DNA of 64,000 nt from Sphingomonas rhizophila (lineage in GTDB: Bacteria > Pseudomonadota > Alphaproteobacteria > Sphingomonadales > Sphingomonadaceae), in NCBI RefSeq assembly GCF_014396585.1, contig NZ_CP060717.1:2108001-2172000 (forward strand), given 5' to 3'. Both the position numbers and the translations under genes were made by a program. The notes below the pieces were generated by a model, which searched no databases, was not told the origin of the DNA, and worked only from the letters and a program-made list of their open reading frames with translations. Every line of letters begins with the position of its first letter. Position 1 is the first letter of the stretch. Shown here piece after piece: positions 39,467-50,731 of the stretch.

Positions 39467-40190
39467 TGGCGCTCGAGGTCGTCGCGGTCCCGGCGTTCAC
39501 CGACAATTACCTATGGCTCGTTCACGACGACGCCAGCGGCGAGACGGCGGTCGTCGATCCCGGCGATGGTGAGGTGGTGCTGGCAGCGGCCGCCGAGCGC
39601 AGCTGGGCCATTGGGCAGGTGTGGAACACGCATTGGCATCCCGATCACACCGGCGGCAACGCGCGGGTTGTCGATGCCACCGGCGCGATCCTTTCTGCTC
39701 CGGAGGCTGAGGCGGCACGCATCGCAAACATCGAACGCCCTTGAAGGAGGGCGGCCACGTCCAAATCGGCGATCATGTCGCGGAAGTGTGGGAAGTGCCG
39801 GGCCACACGCTCGGCCATGTTGCACTGGTTTTTCGCGATGACCGAATCGCTTTCGTCGGCGATACCATGTTCGCGATGGGCTGCGGGCGCCTTTTCGAAG
39901 GGACGCCGGAACAGATGTTCGCCTCGCTGCAGCGGATCGCCGCGCTGCCGCCCGACACGAAGCTCTACCCGGCACACGAATATACCCTGTCCAACGCCCG
40001 CTTCGCGGCCGACGCCGAACCCGGGAATGAGGCGATTGCCGAGCGGCTCCGTCATGTCGAACGTGAACGCGCTGCCGACCGCATTACCTTGCCGACCAGC
40101 GTCGCCGACGAAACGGCCACCAATCCGTTCGTCCGCGCCGCCGATGTGGATGACTTCGCCCGGCTGCGCGCGTGGAAGGATCGTTACTGA
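39466..40190 (+). CDS. gloB: Hydroxyacylglutathione hydrolase (glyoxalase II), frameshifted
   Basis: Reconstructed 241 aa. The metallo-beta-lactamase-fold hydrolase carries the diagnostic [11 protein letters not shown] metal motif, then [28 protein letters not shown] and YPAHEYT, which supply the remaining metal ligands, and a C-terminal glutathione-binding domain. The frame stops at 39744 and continues in the next frame. A CCC run at 39738-39740 read as CCCC gives ...[17 protein letters not shown].... It hydrolyses S-lactoylglutathione to D-lactate and glutathione. The start overlaps the glyoxalase I stop by a base. Confidence 0.9.
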
Positions 40191-40250
40191 CGCAGCCGTA
40201 ACGGCTGCTCATGCGTTGATTGCCCGACCCGTCCAGAAAGGACCCGCGCC

Positions 40251-40664
40251 ATGCGTACCCAGCTTTTCCTTACCGCTTTGACCGCGGCGGCCGTCGTCGC
40301 CGGCTGCACCCGCGTCGACCCGACGGTTGAATTGGCGCGGCAGCAGCAGGAACTGGCGCGCGAGCTTGACGGACGGGTGGCTGGCAAGCCGCTGTCCTGC
40401 CTTCCCAGCTTCCGCAACAGCGGCGGCCGGGTGCTCGGCATCGGCGACAAGCTGTTGTTCGAGGATGGCGGCACCATCTACGTCAATCAGACCACCGGTG
40501 GCTGCCAGAATGCCGGACGCAGCGGCTATATCTACGTGTCCGAGCTTCGCGGGACGACCGAGCAATGCCGAGGCGACATCGGCAAGGTCATCACCTCGTC
40601 CGGGGCCTTCTATGCCGGCAGCTGCGGCCTGGGCGAGTTCGTCCCCTATTCGAAACCGCGCTGA
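40251..40664 (+). CDS. Small lipoprotein, DUF6491-like
   Basis: A 137-aa predicted lipoprotein: signal peptide ending in the lipobox VAGC. The mature protein has a coiled N-terminal segment (ELARQQQELARELDG), then four further Cys (SCLPS, GGCQN, EQCRG, GSCGLG), probably in disulfides. The spacing of CLPS, a strand with GDKLLFEDGGTIYVN, and SCGLGEFVPYSK resembles DUF6491 proteins; this resemblance is only by eye. It is convergent with the acyl-CoA ligase gene, the stops abutting at TGATCA inside a GCGC palindrome. Confidence 0.78.
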   Translation: MRTQLFLTALTAAAVVAGCTRVDPTVELARQQQELARELDGRVAGKPLSCLPSFRNSGGRVLGIGDKLLFEDGGTIYVNQTTGGCQNAGRSGYIYVSELRGTTEQCRGDIGKVITSSGAFYAGSCGLGEFVPYSKPR

Positions 40665-42427
40665 TCAGCGCTTGTAGAGCGCGTCGAGCCGCTCGCCGTA
40701 GCGCTTGCTGATGACGTGGCGCCGGATCTTGAGAGACGGCGTCATCTCCTCATTCTCGACCGTGAACGGTTCGTCGGCCAAGATGAAGCGTCGCACTTTT
40801 TCGATGACGCTGAGGTCGGCGTTGACCCGGTCGACCGCCTTGGCCAGCGCCCTCTGCAGACCGTCGGGGTCGTTCCGGAACGACTTCAATTCCTCCATGT
40901 CGGGTACCAGTAGCGCGACGAGATGGGGGCGGCGGTCGCCGTAGATCATCGCCTGCTGGATTTCGGGCTGAAGCGTCAACATCCCCTCGACCCGCTGCGG
41001 CGAGACATTATCGCCCTTGTCGTTGACAATCAGATCCTTCTTGCGATCGGTGATGACGATCCGGCCCTTCTCGTCGAGATGGCCGACATCGCCGGTCGCC
41101 AGCCAGCCGTCCTGCAATACCCGCGCCGTTTCTTCCGGATTGCGCCAGTATCCGTGCATGACATTTTCGCCCTGCACCATGATCTCGCCGTCGGCGGCGA
41201 TGCGCACATGGGTATCGAGAAGCGGCGGACCGACCGTCTCCATGCGGATTCCGGCCTTGGGCCGGTTGCAGCTGATCACCGGTCCGGCCTCGGTCTGGCC
41301 GTAACCTTGCAGCATCGGCAGGCCCATCGCCTGGAAGAACAGGCCGACGTCGGCATTGAGTGGGGCGCCGCCCGATACCATCGCCTTCATCCGTCCGCCG
41401 AACTTGGCCTTCACTTTCTTGCGAAGGGTGAGCGACAGGAATCCGTCCATCGGAAGGTCGATGACGCGGCTTCGCCGTTCGTATCGGCGGGTCTCGATGT
41501 TCATCGCCCGTGACAGGAGGTAGGCCGGGATACCGCCTTCCTTTTCGATCGTCTTGATGATCTTGGCTCGCAGCATCTCGAACAGGCGCGGGACGACGAC
41601 CATGATCGTCGGGCGCACTTCCTCGATGTTGGCGGCGAGCTTTTCCAGGCTCTCCGCGTAATAGATTTCGGCGCCCAGGCTGATTGGGAAGAATTGGCCG
41701 CCGGTATGTTCGTAGGCGTGGCTGGCCGGCAGGAACGACAGGAATTTCTCCTCGTCCCAGCCGAAATCGTTGGCGATGACGTCCACGCAGGCCGCGCAGT
41801 TGTGCAAGATCATGCCGTGATGCTGGATCACGCCGCGCGGCGCCCCCCGGTTCCGCTGGTGTAGATAAGGCAAGCGGTGTCGTCGCGGCCCACCTTTTCC
41901 ATCCGCTTTTCCAGCGCGCCGATGTCGCTCGGCCGGTCGACCAGCTCAACCCAATGGTGAAAGTGGGCGATGTCCGGCGACTGGCCGGTGATGATGTCGT
42001 CGATCGAAATGATGTGCCGGCAATCCGACGCGAACAGCACCGCCGGTATCAGCGCCTTGGCCAGCTTCTGCGTCGAAACGATCACCGCCGCCGCGCCGCT
42101 GTTGTTCAGGATGTGCTGGTGGTCGCGCGTGGTGTTGGTCGTGTAGGTCGGCACGGTGATGCAGCCGGCGGCCATGATCGCGAGGTCGGCGATCAGCCAT
42201 TCCGGCCGGTTCTCGCTGACCAGCATCACCCGGTCGCCCGGTTGCAGCCCAAGCGCTTTCAGGCTGTCGGCCAGCGCCGCGACCTGGCGCGCGGCCTCGT
42301 TGTAACTGATCGACTGCCAGCCTCCGTCGCGGCGCGCCCACAGGAACGGCCTGTCCCCGCGTTCCCGAACGCGCGTCAGGAACATCGTCACCAAGTTGGG
42401 GAAATGTTCGAGCGAAGTTTTCGCCAC
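40665..42427 (-). CDS. Long-chain acyl-CoA synthetase (AMP-binding), frameshifted
   Basis: Reconstructed 587 aa. ANL-superfamily ligase that activates fatty acids as acyl-AMP and then acyl-CoA. N-terminal motifs include YNEAARQVAALADSL and VSENRPEWLIADLAIMAAG. The P-loop, split by the shift, reads IYTSGTGGAPRGVIQ once a GGGGGG run (41843-41848 on the plus strand as Cs) is given a seventh base. Downstream are YGQTEAGPVI (A5), GWLATGDVGHLDEKGRIVITDRKKD (A7-A8) and the C-terminal A10 region (EMTPSLKIRRHV). The start at 42427 lies about 54 bases after the corrected ggt stop, so the two are tandem. Confidence 0.9.
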
Positions 42428-44199
42428 CTTCGTCCATCCTCTTCATCGCGCGTCTCTTCGTCGGACGCTGGATCAAACGCGTTACGGGGTCGCCGCCGCC
42501 CCTCGCTGCGCGGATCGGCGGCGCCGACCCAACGGCCGCCGACCCACTCGACGGCGTTGGCCTTGAAACTGGGATCGCGGGTGCGGACGTCGGCATGGCC
42601 CAGCGCTCTCAGCGCTGGGATCATCGCTTCGTGGGCGCTGCCCTTCTCTACGAACACGGTGTCGCCGGGCGCGAATAGCACCGGCATGGCAATCGCCTCG
42701 CGGGCCGAGAGGTTGAAATCGATCACGCCGATGATCGCCTTCGCGACCTGGGCGATGATAGTCGCGCCGCCCGCAGCGCCGACCGCCAGACGGACCTTGC
42801 CGTCGGGACTGAACACGATGGTCGGCGCCATCGAGCTTCGCGGCCGCTTGCCGCCCTCGACCCGGTTGGCGACCGGTCGTCCGTCCGCACCGGTCGGCGT
42901 CAGGCTGAAGTCGGTCAGTTCGTTGTTGAGGTAATAGCCGCCGACCCGGAGCCCCGACCCGAACGGACTTTCGATGGTCGAGGTCATGGAAGCGACATTG
43001 CCGTACCGGTCGACTGCAACGAAGTGGGTAGTGCCCTGCTCGACCGTTTCCAATCCGAGGGCGGTAGCTGGCGCACCACTGGGAACGCCGGCGGTGACGT
43101 TAGCCATCGTCCGGTCGGGTGAGATCAGCGCCGAGCGTGATGCGAGGTACGCCGTGTCGAGGAGGCCGGTCAGCGGCACACGCACATAATCGGCATCGGC
43201 GAGGTAGCGGTCGCGGTCGGCGTAGGCGAGACGCATCGATTCCGCGATAAGGTGCCACGCGACCGGATTGTCCTTGCCGAGCGCGCCAAGGTCGAACCGC
43301 TCGAGTTGCTTGAGCAGGGCGAACACCGTGGTTGCCCCCGATGACGGCGGACCCATTCCGCAGATGCGATAGCCGCGGTACAGGCCGCAGACGGGCGCGA
43401 GATGCTCCGCCTTGAACGTCGCGACGTCGCCCGTCGTCATCCGCGACGGATTGACCGGGCTGGCGTTGACCGACGCGACGATGGCCTGCGCGTTGGGACC
43501 GACGTAGAAGCTGTCCGGCCCCCGTTCGCCGATCTGGGTCAGCGTTGCGGCGAGGGCCGGTATGCGAACGATCGTGCCCACCGGGACCGGCGATCCGTCT
43601 GGCTGGTAGAACAGTGCGCGAGCATCCGCCGACAACGCGCCGGTCGCCGCATAGGTTTTGAGGCTGGCGTACAGCCGCGGGGTCACCGCGAAGCCATCCC
43701 GAGCAAGCGCAATGGCCGGCTGGAACAGTGACAGCCACGGCAGCTTGCCGTGGGCCTGGTGGGCGAGCGCCGCGTTGCGGATGTTGCCGGGCACGCCGAC
43801 GCTCTTTCCGCCCGGGATCGCTTCGGCGACCGTCAGGGCCTTGCCGTCCTTGAAGAACCAGTCGCCACCGGCGGCGGCCGGGGCGGTTTCGCGGCCATTG
43901 TAGGTGTCGACCGTCGCCTTGGCGGCGTCGAAGGTGACGATGAAGCTGCCGCCGCCGATCCCGCTGGATTGCGGCTCGATGACGTTGAGCGCCAGCATCG
44001 TCGCGATGGCCGCGTCGACCGCGCTTCCGCCTTGCCGGATGATCGATGCGCCTGCCTCTGCCGCGCGTGGGTCGGCGGCGCTGACCGATCCGACTCCGTC
44101 GCTGGCGACGCCCGGCCGGGCGACCGGGGCCGCGGGTATCGTTGCGCAGCCACCGAGGGCCAGGAACGCGGCGGCGATGAACGGGGCGAAACGGCGCAT
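42388..44199 (-). CDS. ggt: Gamma-glutamyltransferase, probable lipoprotein
   Basis: About 600 aa as sequenced. The N-terminus MRRFAPFIAAAFLALGGCAT has a lipobox (GGC), so it is likely an anchored periplasmic enzyme. Ntn-hydrolase features are present: GIGGGSFIV, the autocatalytic site GTTHFVAVDRYGNVAS whose second Thr becomes the nucleophile of the small subunit, and PFGSGLRVGGYYLNNE. It cleaves or transfers gamma-glutamyl groups of glutathione. A CCCC run (42499-42502, plus strand) probably lacks one base: correcting it gives ...DPRSEGAAATP and a stop at 42482, replacing a meaningless Arg-rich tail that runs into the acyl-CoA ligase. It follows pyrD by ten bases. Confidence 0.92.
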   Translation of the reverse strand: MRRFAPFIAAAFLALGGCATIPAAPVARPGVASDGVGSVSAADPRAAEAGASIIRQGGSAVDAAIATMLALNVIEPQSSGIGGGSFIVTFDAAKATVDTYNGRETAPAAAGGDWFFKDGKALTVAEAIPGGKSVGVPGNIRNAALAHQAHGKLPWLSLFQPAIALARDGFAVTPRLYASLKTYAATGALSADARALFYQPDGSPVPVGTIVRIPALAATLTQIGERGPDSFYVGPNAQAIVASVNASPVNPSRMTTGDVATFKAEHLAPVCGLYRGYRICGMGPPSSGATTVFALLKQLERFDLGALGKDNPVAWHLIAESMRLAYADRDRYLADADYVRVPLTGLLDTAYLASRSALISPDRTMANVTAGVPSGAPATALGLETVEQGTTHFVAVDRYGNVASMTSTIESPFGSGLRVGGYYLNNELTDFSLTPTGADGRPVANRVEGGKRPRSSMAPTIVFSPDGKVRLAVGAAGGATIIAQVAKAIIGVIDFNLSAREAIAMPVLFAPGDTVFVEKGSAHEAMIPALRALGHADVRTRDPSFKANAVEWVGGRWVGAADPRSEGRRRPRNAFDPASDEETRDEEDGRRWRKLRSNISPTW

Positions 44200-44209
44200 T
44201 GCCGCGGGG

Positions 44210-45241
44210 CTACTCGGTTCCCACCGCCTCGGCAATGCTGGCGTGACCGGTCTCGCGAAGCCGACGCGCCAGCCCGTCCGCGATCCGTTTCGCAAGCCCC
44301 GGCCCCTCATAGACCAGCGCCGAATAGAGCTGGACCAGGCTGGCCCCTGCCCGGATACGTGCCCAGGCGTCACCGGCATTCTCGATCCCGCCCGCAGCAA
44401 CCAACGGCAGTCCGCCACCCGATGCCGCGCGGAACCGGCGCAACTGGTCGAGCGCCAGCGCCTTCAATGGCCGTCCCGACAGCCCGCCTTGCTCACCCGC
44501 CGCCGCGGACAAAAGGGGCGGGCGCGACACGGTGGTGTTGGCGACGATCAACGCGTCGATCCCGCTTTCGATCGCGGCGCGGACGATACGCTGGTGATCG
44601 CCATCGTCGAGGTCGGGCGCGACCTTGAGGAAAACCGGCGGGCCATCCGGCGCGCGCGCGCCGGACACTGCCGCCAGCAGTTCGTCCAGCTCCCCGCCCG
44701 CCTGCAGGTTGCGAAGACCGGGCGTGTTCGGGGAACTAATGTTGACGGTCAGATAGTCGGCGACCGGCGCCATCGCCTTCACCCCCGCGACATAGTCGGC
44801 GATGCGGTCCGCACTATCCTTGTTGGCGCCGATGTTGACCCCAACGATGCCGCGACGCTGGCGCCTGCCAAGCCGTTCCAGCGCCGCGGCCTGTCCCTGG
44901 TTGTTGAAACCCATGCGGTTGATGACCGCCCGATCCTCGCTAAGCCGGAACAGCCGCGGTCGCGGATTCCCGGCCTGCGGCCGCGGCGTCAGCGTCCCCA
45001 CCTCGACGAAGCCGAAGCCAAGGCCGAGCATCGCATCGGCCACCTCCGCATCCTTGTCGAAGCCCGCGGCAAGACCGACGGGCGAGGCAAAGCGGAGACC
45101 CGCGACCTCGACCGAAAGCGAAGGATCGAAGGAGGGCAACGGCAACGTCGGCGCAATCGACAGTGCGGACACCGTGGCACGGTGCGCGGTCTCGGCATCG
45201 AGGGCGTGGACGAGGGGGCGGATCAGCTTGAACAGGACCAT
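44210..45241 (-). CDS. pyrD: Dihydroorotate dehydrogenase (quinone)
   Basis: A 343-aa class 2 enzyme that oxidises dihydroorotate to orotate in pyrimidine synthesis using FMN and the membrane quinone pool. The N-terminal extension (LFKLIRPLVHALDAETAHR) marks the membrane-associated class. FMN and substrate motifs are present: SPVGLAAGFDKDAEV, EVGTLTPRPQAGNPRPRLFR, INRMGFNNQG, VNISSPNTPGLRNLQ with the catalytic Ser, and a GGIENAGDAWARIRAGA phosphate-binding loop. ggt follows ten bases after the stop. Confidence 0.96.
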   Translation of the reverse strand: MVLFKLIRPLVHALDAETAHRATVSALSIAPTLPLPSFDPSLSVEVAGLRFASPVGLAAGFDKDAEVADAMLGLGFGFVEVGTLTPRPQAGNPRPRLFRLSEDRAVINRMGFNNQGQAAALERLGRRQRRGIVGVNIGANKDSADRIADYVAGVKAMAPVADYLTVNISSPNTPGLRNLQAGGELDELLAAVSGARAPDGPPVFLKVAPDLDDGDHQRIVRAAIESGIDALIVANTTVSRPPLLSAAAGEQGGLSGRPLKALALDQLRRFRAASGGGLPLVAAGGIENAGDAWARIRAGASLVQLYSALVYEGPGLAKRIADGLARRLRETGHASIAEAVGTE

Positions 45242-45350
45242 CGGGTTGCGGCCTTAGCGCGGCCGCCTCCACCGTTCATCGAAAAAGATTGGAGCGAGCC
45301 GGAGGCCTCTCTACCCTCGCCGCCACGTTGTCATCTTCCCCGGAGATTCC

Positions 45351-47171
45351 GTGACCGCTATCCGACTGCTTCCGCTCGTCTCGCTCCTTGCCATCGCGGT
45401 CCCGACGTCCATCGTCGCGCAGCCGGCCACGACCGCGATGACGGCGCCGGCCAGTGCCGAGCTCGCCGCTTTCTTCGACGCCTATGACAAGGCGCAGCTC
45501 GACCGGACGCCGATGGGCAAATCCTATCGCGGCATTCGCGACGCCGACTACGGAAAGCTCGATGATCGCACCGATGCCAACGCGGTGGCCAATCGCGACT
45601 TCGACCAGAAGTGGACTAACGAAATGGTCCGCCGCTTCCCGCGCGCGTCGCTCTCCCCGGCGGACCAGTTGAGCTACGACCTATTCCTGGATCGCAACGC
45701 TCGCGCGGTCGAACGCTTCGGATATCGCCGCAACGGCTATGTTTTCGACCAGATGAACGGCGCGCAGTCGAGCATCCCCGCCTTCCTGATCAACATTCAC
45801 AGCATCGCCAACGAGGACCAAGCCAGGGCCTACATCAGCCGCATTCGCGCCAGCCGCGCCTACCTCGACCAGTCGGTCGACGAGGCGATCGCCCGCGAAA
45901 AGCTGGGCGTGCTGCCGCCCAGGTGGGTGTTTGCGCAGGTGCTCGAACAGTCGCGCAACCTGATCAAGGGCGCGCCGTTCGACAGCGGCCCGGACAACGA
46001 CGTCCTTGCCGATTTCAAGACCAAGGTCGGCAAGCTGGACATTCCCCAGGCCCGCAAGGACGCGCTCATCGCCGAGGCGCGGACGGCGATGCTGCAATCG
46101 ATGAAGCCGGCCTATGAGCGGATCATCAAGGTGGTCGGGGATCAGGAGGCGCGCGCACCCACCGCCGACGGCGTGTGGCGGTTCAAGGACGGCGCTGCCT
46201 ATTATCAGACGCTGCTCAAGGGCTACACGACCACCAATCTCACCGGCGACCAGGTCCATGCGCTCGGTCTGGCGCAGGTCGCGCGGATCCACGGCGAGAT
46301 GGACGCCATCCGCCAGAAGGTCGGATTCAAGGGGACGCTCCGCCAATTCTTCGACGCGGTCCGCGACGATCCCAAGAACTACTACTCGAACGACGCCGCC
46401 GGGCGTGACGCCTACCTCAAGGCCAACGCCGAGGCGCTGGCCAAGGTTGAAGCAGCGCTTCCCCGCTATTTCGGGACGCTTCCCAAGGCGCCGCTCCTCA
46501 TCAAGCCGGTCGAGCCGTTCCGTGAGAAGAGCGCCGGCAAGGCGTTCTACAACAGTCCGGCGCCCGACGGGTCGCGCCCCGGCATCTATTACGTCAACCT
46601 CTACGACATGAAGGAAATGCCAGCGATCGAGGCCGAGGCGCTGTTGTGCCACGAGGGATCGCCGGGACACCATTTGCAATTCGCGATCCTGTCGAACCTG
46701 CCCAAGGGATCGGTGCCCCCATTCCGGCAGTTCGGCGGCTACACCGCAAACTCCGAAGGCTGGGGCCTCTACGCCGAGAAGCTTTGCAAGGAGATGGGCC
46801 TGTACCAGTCGCCCATGTCCGATTTCGGCCGCCTCCAGCTGGAGCTTCATCGCGCCATGCGGCTGGTGGTCGACAGCGGCCTTCATCACAAGCGCTGGAG
46901 CCGCGAGCAGGCGATCACCTATATTCGCGAAAACAGTGCCGACAAGGGTATAGAAAAGGCGGTCGAACGATACATCGTCTATCCCGGCCAGGCGACCGCC
47001 TACATGGTCGGAAAGCTGAAGATCGAGGAACTTCGTGCCAGGTCGAAGGCGGCGCTCGGCGCCAGATATGACGACCGGCAGTTCCACGACACGCTGCTGC
47101 TCGCCGGGACGATGCCGCTCGACCTTCTGGAAAAGCGCATCGACGAGTGGATCGCGCGAACCAAGGGATAG
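45351..47171 (+). CDS. DUF885-family exported protein (putative peptidase)
   Basis: A 606-aa exported protein of the DUF885 family. It has an N-terminal signal peptide (RLLPLVSLLAIAVPTSIVA), a large helical body with the family segment NIHSIANEDQARAYISRI, and the motif LLCHEGSPGHHLQFA (about 430-445), an HE...HH arrangement like zinc metallopeptidase motifs, followed by EGWGLYAEKL. The family resembles M32-type carboxypeptidases but its activity is not established. The GTG at 45351 follows GGAG and gives the family-like start. It is divergent from pyrD and just upstream of the suf operon, with 63 bases to sufR. Confidence 0.9.
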   Translation: MTAIRLLPLVSLLAIAVPTSIVAQPATTAMTAPASAELAAFFDAYDKAQLDRTPMGKSYRGIRDADYGKLDDRTDANAVANRDFDQKWTNEMVRRFPRASLSPADQLSYDLFLDRNARAVERFGYRRNGYVFDQMNGAQSSIPAFLINIHSIANEDQARAYISRIRASRAYLDQSVDEAIAREKLGVLPPRWVFAQVLEQSRNLIKGAPFDSGPDNDVLADFKTKVGKLDIPQARKDALIAEARTAMLQSMKPAYERIIKVVGDQEARAPTADGVWRFKDGAAYYQTLLKGYTTTNLTGDQVHALGLAQVARIHGEMDAIRQKVGFKGTLRQFFDAVRDDPKNYYSNDAAGRDAYLKANAEALAKVEAALPRYFGTLPKAPLLIKPVEPFREKSAGKAFYNSPAPDGSRPGIYYVNLYDMKEMPAIEAEALLCHEGSPGHHLQFAILSNLPKGSVPPFRQFGGYTANSEGWGLYAEKLCKEMGLYQSPMSDFGRLQLELHRAMRLVVDSGLHHKRWSREQAITYIRENSADKGIEKAVERYIVYPGQATAYMVGKLKIEELRARSKAALGARYDDRQFHDTLLLAGTMPLDLLEKRIDEWIARTKG

Positions 47172-47234
47172 CGCCGGCAACGGTTGTCAAACGAGACGCA
47201 TCGGCCTAAATCGGAGCGGAAAGCTCCTATTAGC

Positions 47235-47632
47235 ATGCGACTCACCCATCTTGCCGACTATGCGGTCGTGATCATGACCGCGGCCGCCCGCGGTCAGGCG
47301 TCCGCGCGGCTGTCGGCGACGGGGCTTGCCGAGGAAACCGGCGTGCCCCTGCCGACGGCCCAGAAGCTGATGCAGCGGCTGGCCGCGCATGGCCTGCTGG
47401 TCGGACAGCGCGGGGCGGGAGGCGGCTACGAGCTGGCGCGACCGGTGTCTGAAATCAGCCTGGCCGACATTATCGAAGCGGTCGAAGGACCAATTGCACT
47501 GACGCAATGCTCGGACGGTGAAAACCATGAGTGCGTGCTCGACGCCCACTGCCGGGTGCGTCCGCACATGGGGATCGTCGGTGCCAAAGTGCGCGGCGCG
47601 TTGAACGCCGTGTCGCTGAAGGAACTGGCCCA

Positions 47633-47636
<4 letters not shown>
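47235..47636 (+). CDS. Rrf2-family regulator of SUF operon
   Basis: A 133-aa Rrf2-family winged-helix regulator, the SUF-associated type. The HTH is [42 protein letters not shown], and a C-terminal C-X7-C-X5-C cluster ([15 protein letters not shown]) is placed to bind an Fe-S cluster, as in IscR/SufR. It probably represses the operon when Fe-S supply is sufficient. The start gives the standard [22 protein letters not shown] hairpin lies immediately upstream (47213-47227). The stop overlaps the sufB start (ATGA). Confidence 0.93.
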
Positions 47637-49113
<1,477 letters not shown>

Positions 49114-49117
<4 letters not shown>

Positions 49118-49497
49118 TCCTGTTTCTCGCCGCCATGTCATCGGCCGACTTCACTGCGCTCGATATCGCCCTGCAGCAGTGCAAGCGCGAGGTCATCAAC
49201 CCGATGTTCGCCGCGGAGGCGGAGCGCCGCAGCGCGTTCATGACCGAGGCGTTCCGGGAGCAGGAAGCGATCGTCGCCGAACGGCTCGACATCGCCGCCA
49301 AGAAGCGCGCGATCCGCGCCGGCGATCCGCAGGCCAAAGGCGCGGAAACCGACGCGCAATTGAATGCGCGCGGTCTGAATGTCGAAGATCGCCAGCGCGC
49401 GCTAAACGACCGGCGCATGCTTGAAGGCATGCGCGTCGACACGATGGACGCCAAGCGTCGCTATTATCTCGCGCGCTGCGCGAACGGGAAAGACTGA
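49114..49497 (+). CDS. Uncharacterised small protein between sufB and sufC
   Basis: A 127-aa protein embedded between sufB and sufC with overlaps at both ends (TTG start inside the sufB TGA; its own TGA overlaps the sufC ATG). Such tight coupling suggests it belongs to the operon. It is highly charged and predicted helical ([34 protein letters not shown]), with a hydrophobic start ([12 protein letters not shown]) that may be a signal peptide, and two Cys ([14 protein letters not shown]). No family recognised. An alternative start is ATG 49135. Role in Fe-S assembly is untested. Confidence 0.75.
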
Positions 49498-50240
49498 TGC
49501 TGACGATCGAAAATCTCCACGCCACCGTTGGCGGCAAGCCGATCCTCAACGGGCTGACACTGACTGTCCCGACCGGCGAAGTGCACGCGATCATGGGCCC
49601 GAACGGCGCGGGAAAGTCGACGCTGGCCTACGTTCTCGGTGGCCGGCCGGGCTACGAAGTCACCGACGGCAGCGCGACGTTTGACGGGGTCGACCTGTTC
49701 GCCCTCGAGCCGCACGAGCGCGCCGCGGCGGGTCTGTTTCTCGGGTTCCAGTATCCGGTCGAGATCCCCGGCGTCAGCTACCTCCAGTTCCTGCGCGAAA
49801 GCCTGAACGCGCAGCGGCGCGGGCGCGGCGAAGCCGAGCTTTCGGGCGCGGAGTTCATCAAGCTGGCGCGCGCCCAGGCGGCGACGTTGGGCATGGACGC
49901 GGAGATGCTCAAGCGGCCGGTCAACGTCGGCTTTTCGGGCGGCGAAAAGAAGCGCGCGGAAATGGTGCAGATGGGGATCATGGCGCCGAAGCTCGCCATC
50001 CTTGACGAGACCGACAGCGGCCTCGACATCGACGCGCTGAAGGCGGTCGGCGCGGGTATCAATTCGATCATGCGCTCGCCCGATAAATCGGTCCTTCTGA
50101 TCACTCATTACCAGCGCCTGCTCGACTATGTCCGCCCCGATCGCGTGCACGTGCTGAGCGGCGGCCGAATCGTCCGGTCGGGCGGCGCGGAACTGGCGCA
50201 GGAGCTGGAGCGCGAAGGTTATGCGGAAGTTGCCGCCTGA
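49497..50240 (+). CDS. sufC: SUF ATPase SufC
   Basis: A 247-aa ABC-type ATPase of the SufBCD complex. It has Walker A GPNGAGKST (about 36-44), the Q-loop region GLFLGFQYPVEIPGVSY characteristic of SufC, ABC signature FSGGEKKR, Walker B LAILDETDSGLD and the H-loop LITHYQR. It drives conformational change in SufB/SufD during cluster assembly rather than transport. The ATG overlaps the preceding stop. Confidence 0.97.
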   Translation: MLTIENLHATVGGKPILNGLTLTVPTGEVHAIMGPNGAGKSTLAYVLGGRPGYEVTDGSATFDGVDLFALEPHERAAAGLFLGFQYPVEIPGVSYLQFLRESLNAQRRGRGEAELSGAEFIKLARAQAATLGMDAEMLKRPVNVGFSGGEKKRAEMVQMGIMAPKLAILDETDSGLDIDALKAVGAGINSIMRSPDKSVLLITHYQRLLDYVRPDRVHVLSGGRIVRSGGAELAQELEREGYAEVAA

Positions 50241-50731
50241 TGCGAGCGCTCGTCCTCCTGTCGGCGCTGACGCTCGCGGCATGCCAGCCACCGACGGACG
50301 GCAACGCGGCCGGGTCGGACATTCTGACGCCGAACGCGGATGACGCGGGCGGCGAGGCCCCGGCGAACGACGTCGCCGCGTCCACAAATGCCGCGATGCC
50401 GCCCTTTGCGGAGACCCCCAACGCTCATCCGACGGCGCCGGAGCCGGCGCCGATCCCGGCCAGGTTCCGCGGCACCTGGTCCGACAGCGCGGCATCGTGC
50501 GCCGACCTGGCGCATCATTCGCGCCTGACCATTTCGGGGCGCACCGTGCGCTTCGACGACTATGTCATCTTCGGGGACAGCGTCAGCCAGCCCAACCCCA
50601 ACGAATTTGCGCTGAAAGGCAAGATCGAGGCGACCGGTGTTCCCGCCGAAGCGCATTACGCCATCAGCGCCGACGGCAAGACGCTGACCGATGGGGCGGG
50701 CGGCGGGACCGTTCGCGTGCGCTGCGCATGA
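50240..50731 (+). CDS. Lipoprotein inserted in suf operon
   Basis: A 163-aa predicted lipoprotein: signal peptide MRALVLLSALTLAAC with lipobox LAAC, a Pro/Ala/Asp-rich linker (about 20-75), and a compact C-terminal domain starting FRGTWSDSAASCADLAHHSR with a Cys pair. It begins one base after the end of sufC and overlaps sufD by four, so it is cotranscribed with suf genes. The C-terminal domain resembles small periplasmic lipoproteins of sphingomonads, but I cannot assign a function or a link to Fe-S assembly. Confidence 0.8.
   Translation: MRALVLLSALTLAACQPPTDGNAAGSDILTPNADDAGGEAPANDVAASTNAAMPPFAETPNAHPTAPEPAPIPARFRGTWSDSAASCADLAHHSRLTISGRTVRFDDYVIFGDSVSQPNPNEFALKGKIEATGVPAEAHYAISADGKTLTDGAGGGTVRVRCA

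Noticed and set aside
40192-40208. GCAGCCG-TAA-CGGCTGC hairpin after gloB as a terminator
   Set aside because: Perfect but short stem with no T-tract; gloB may read through, so I did not list it as a terminator.
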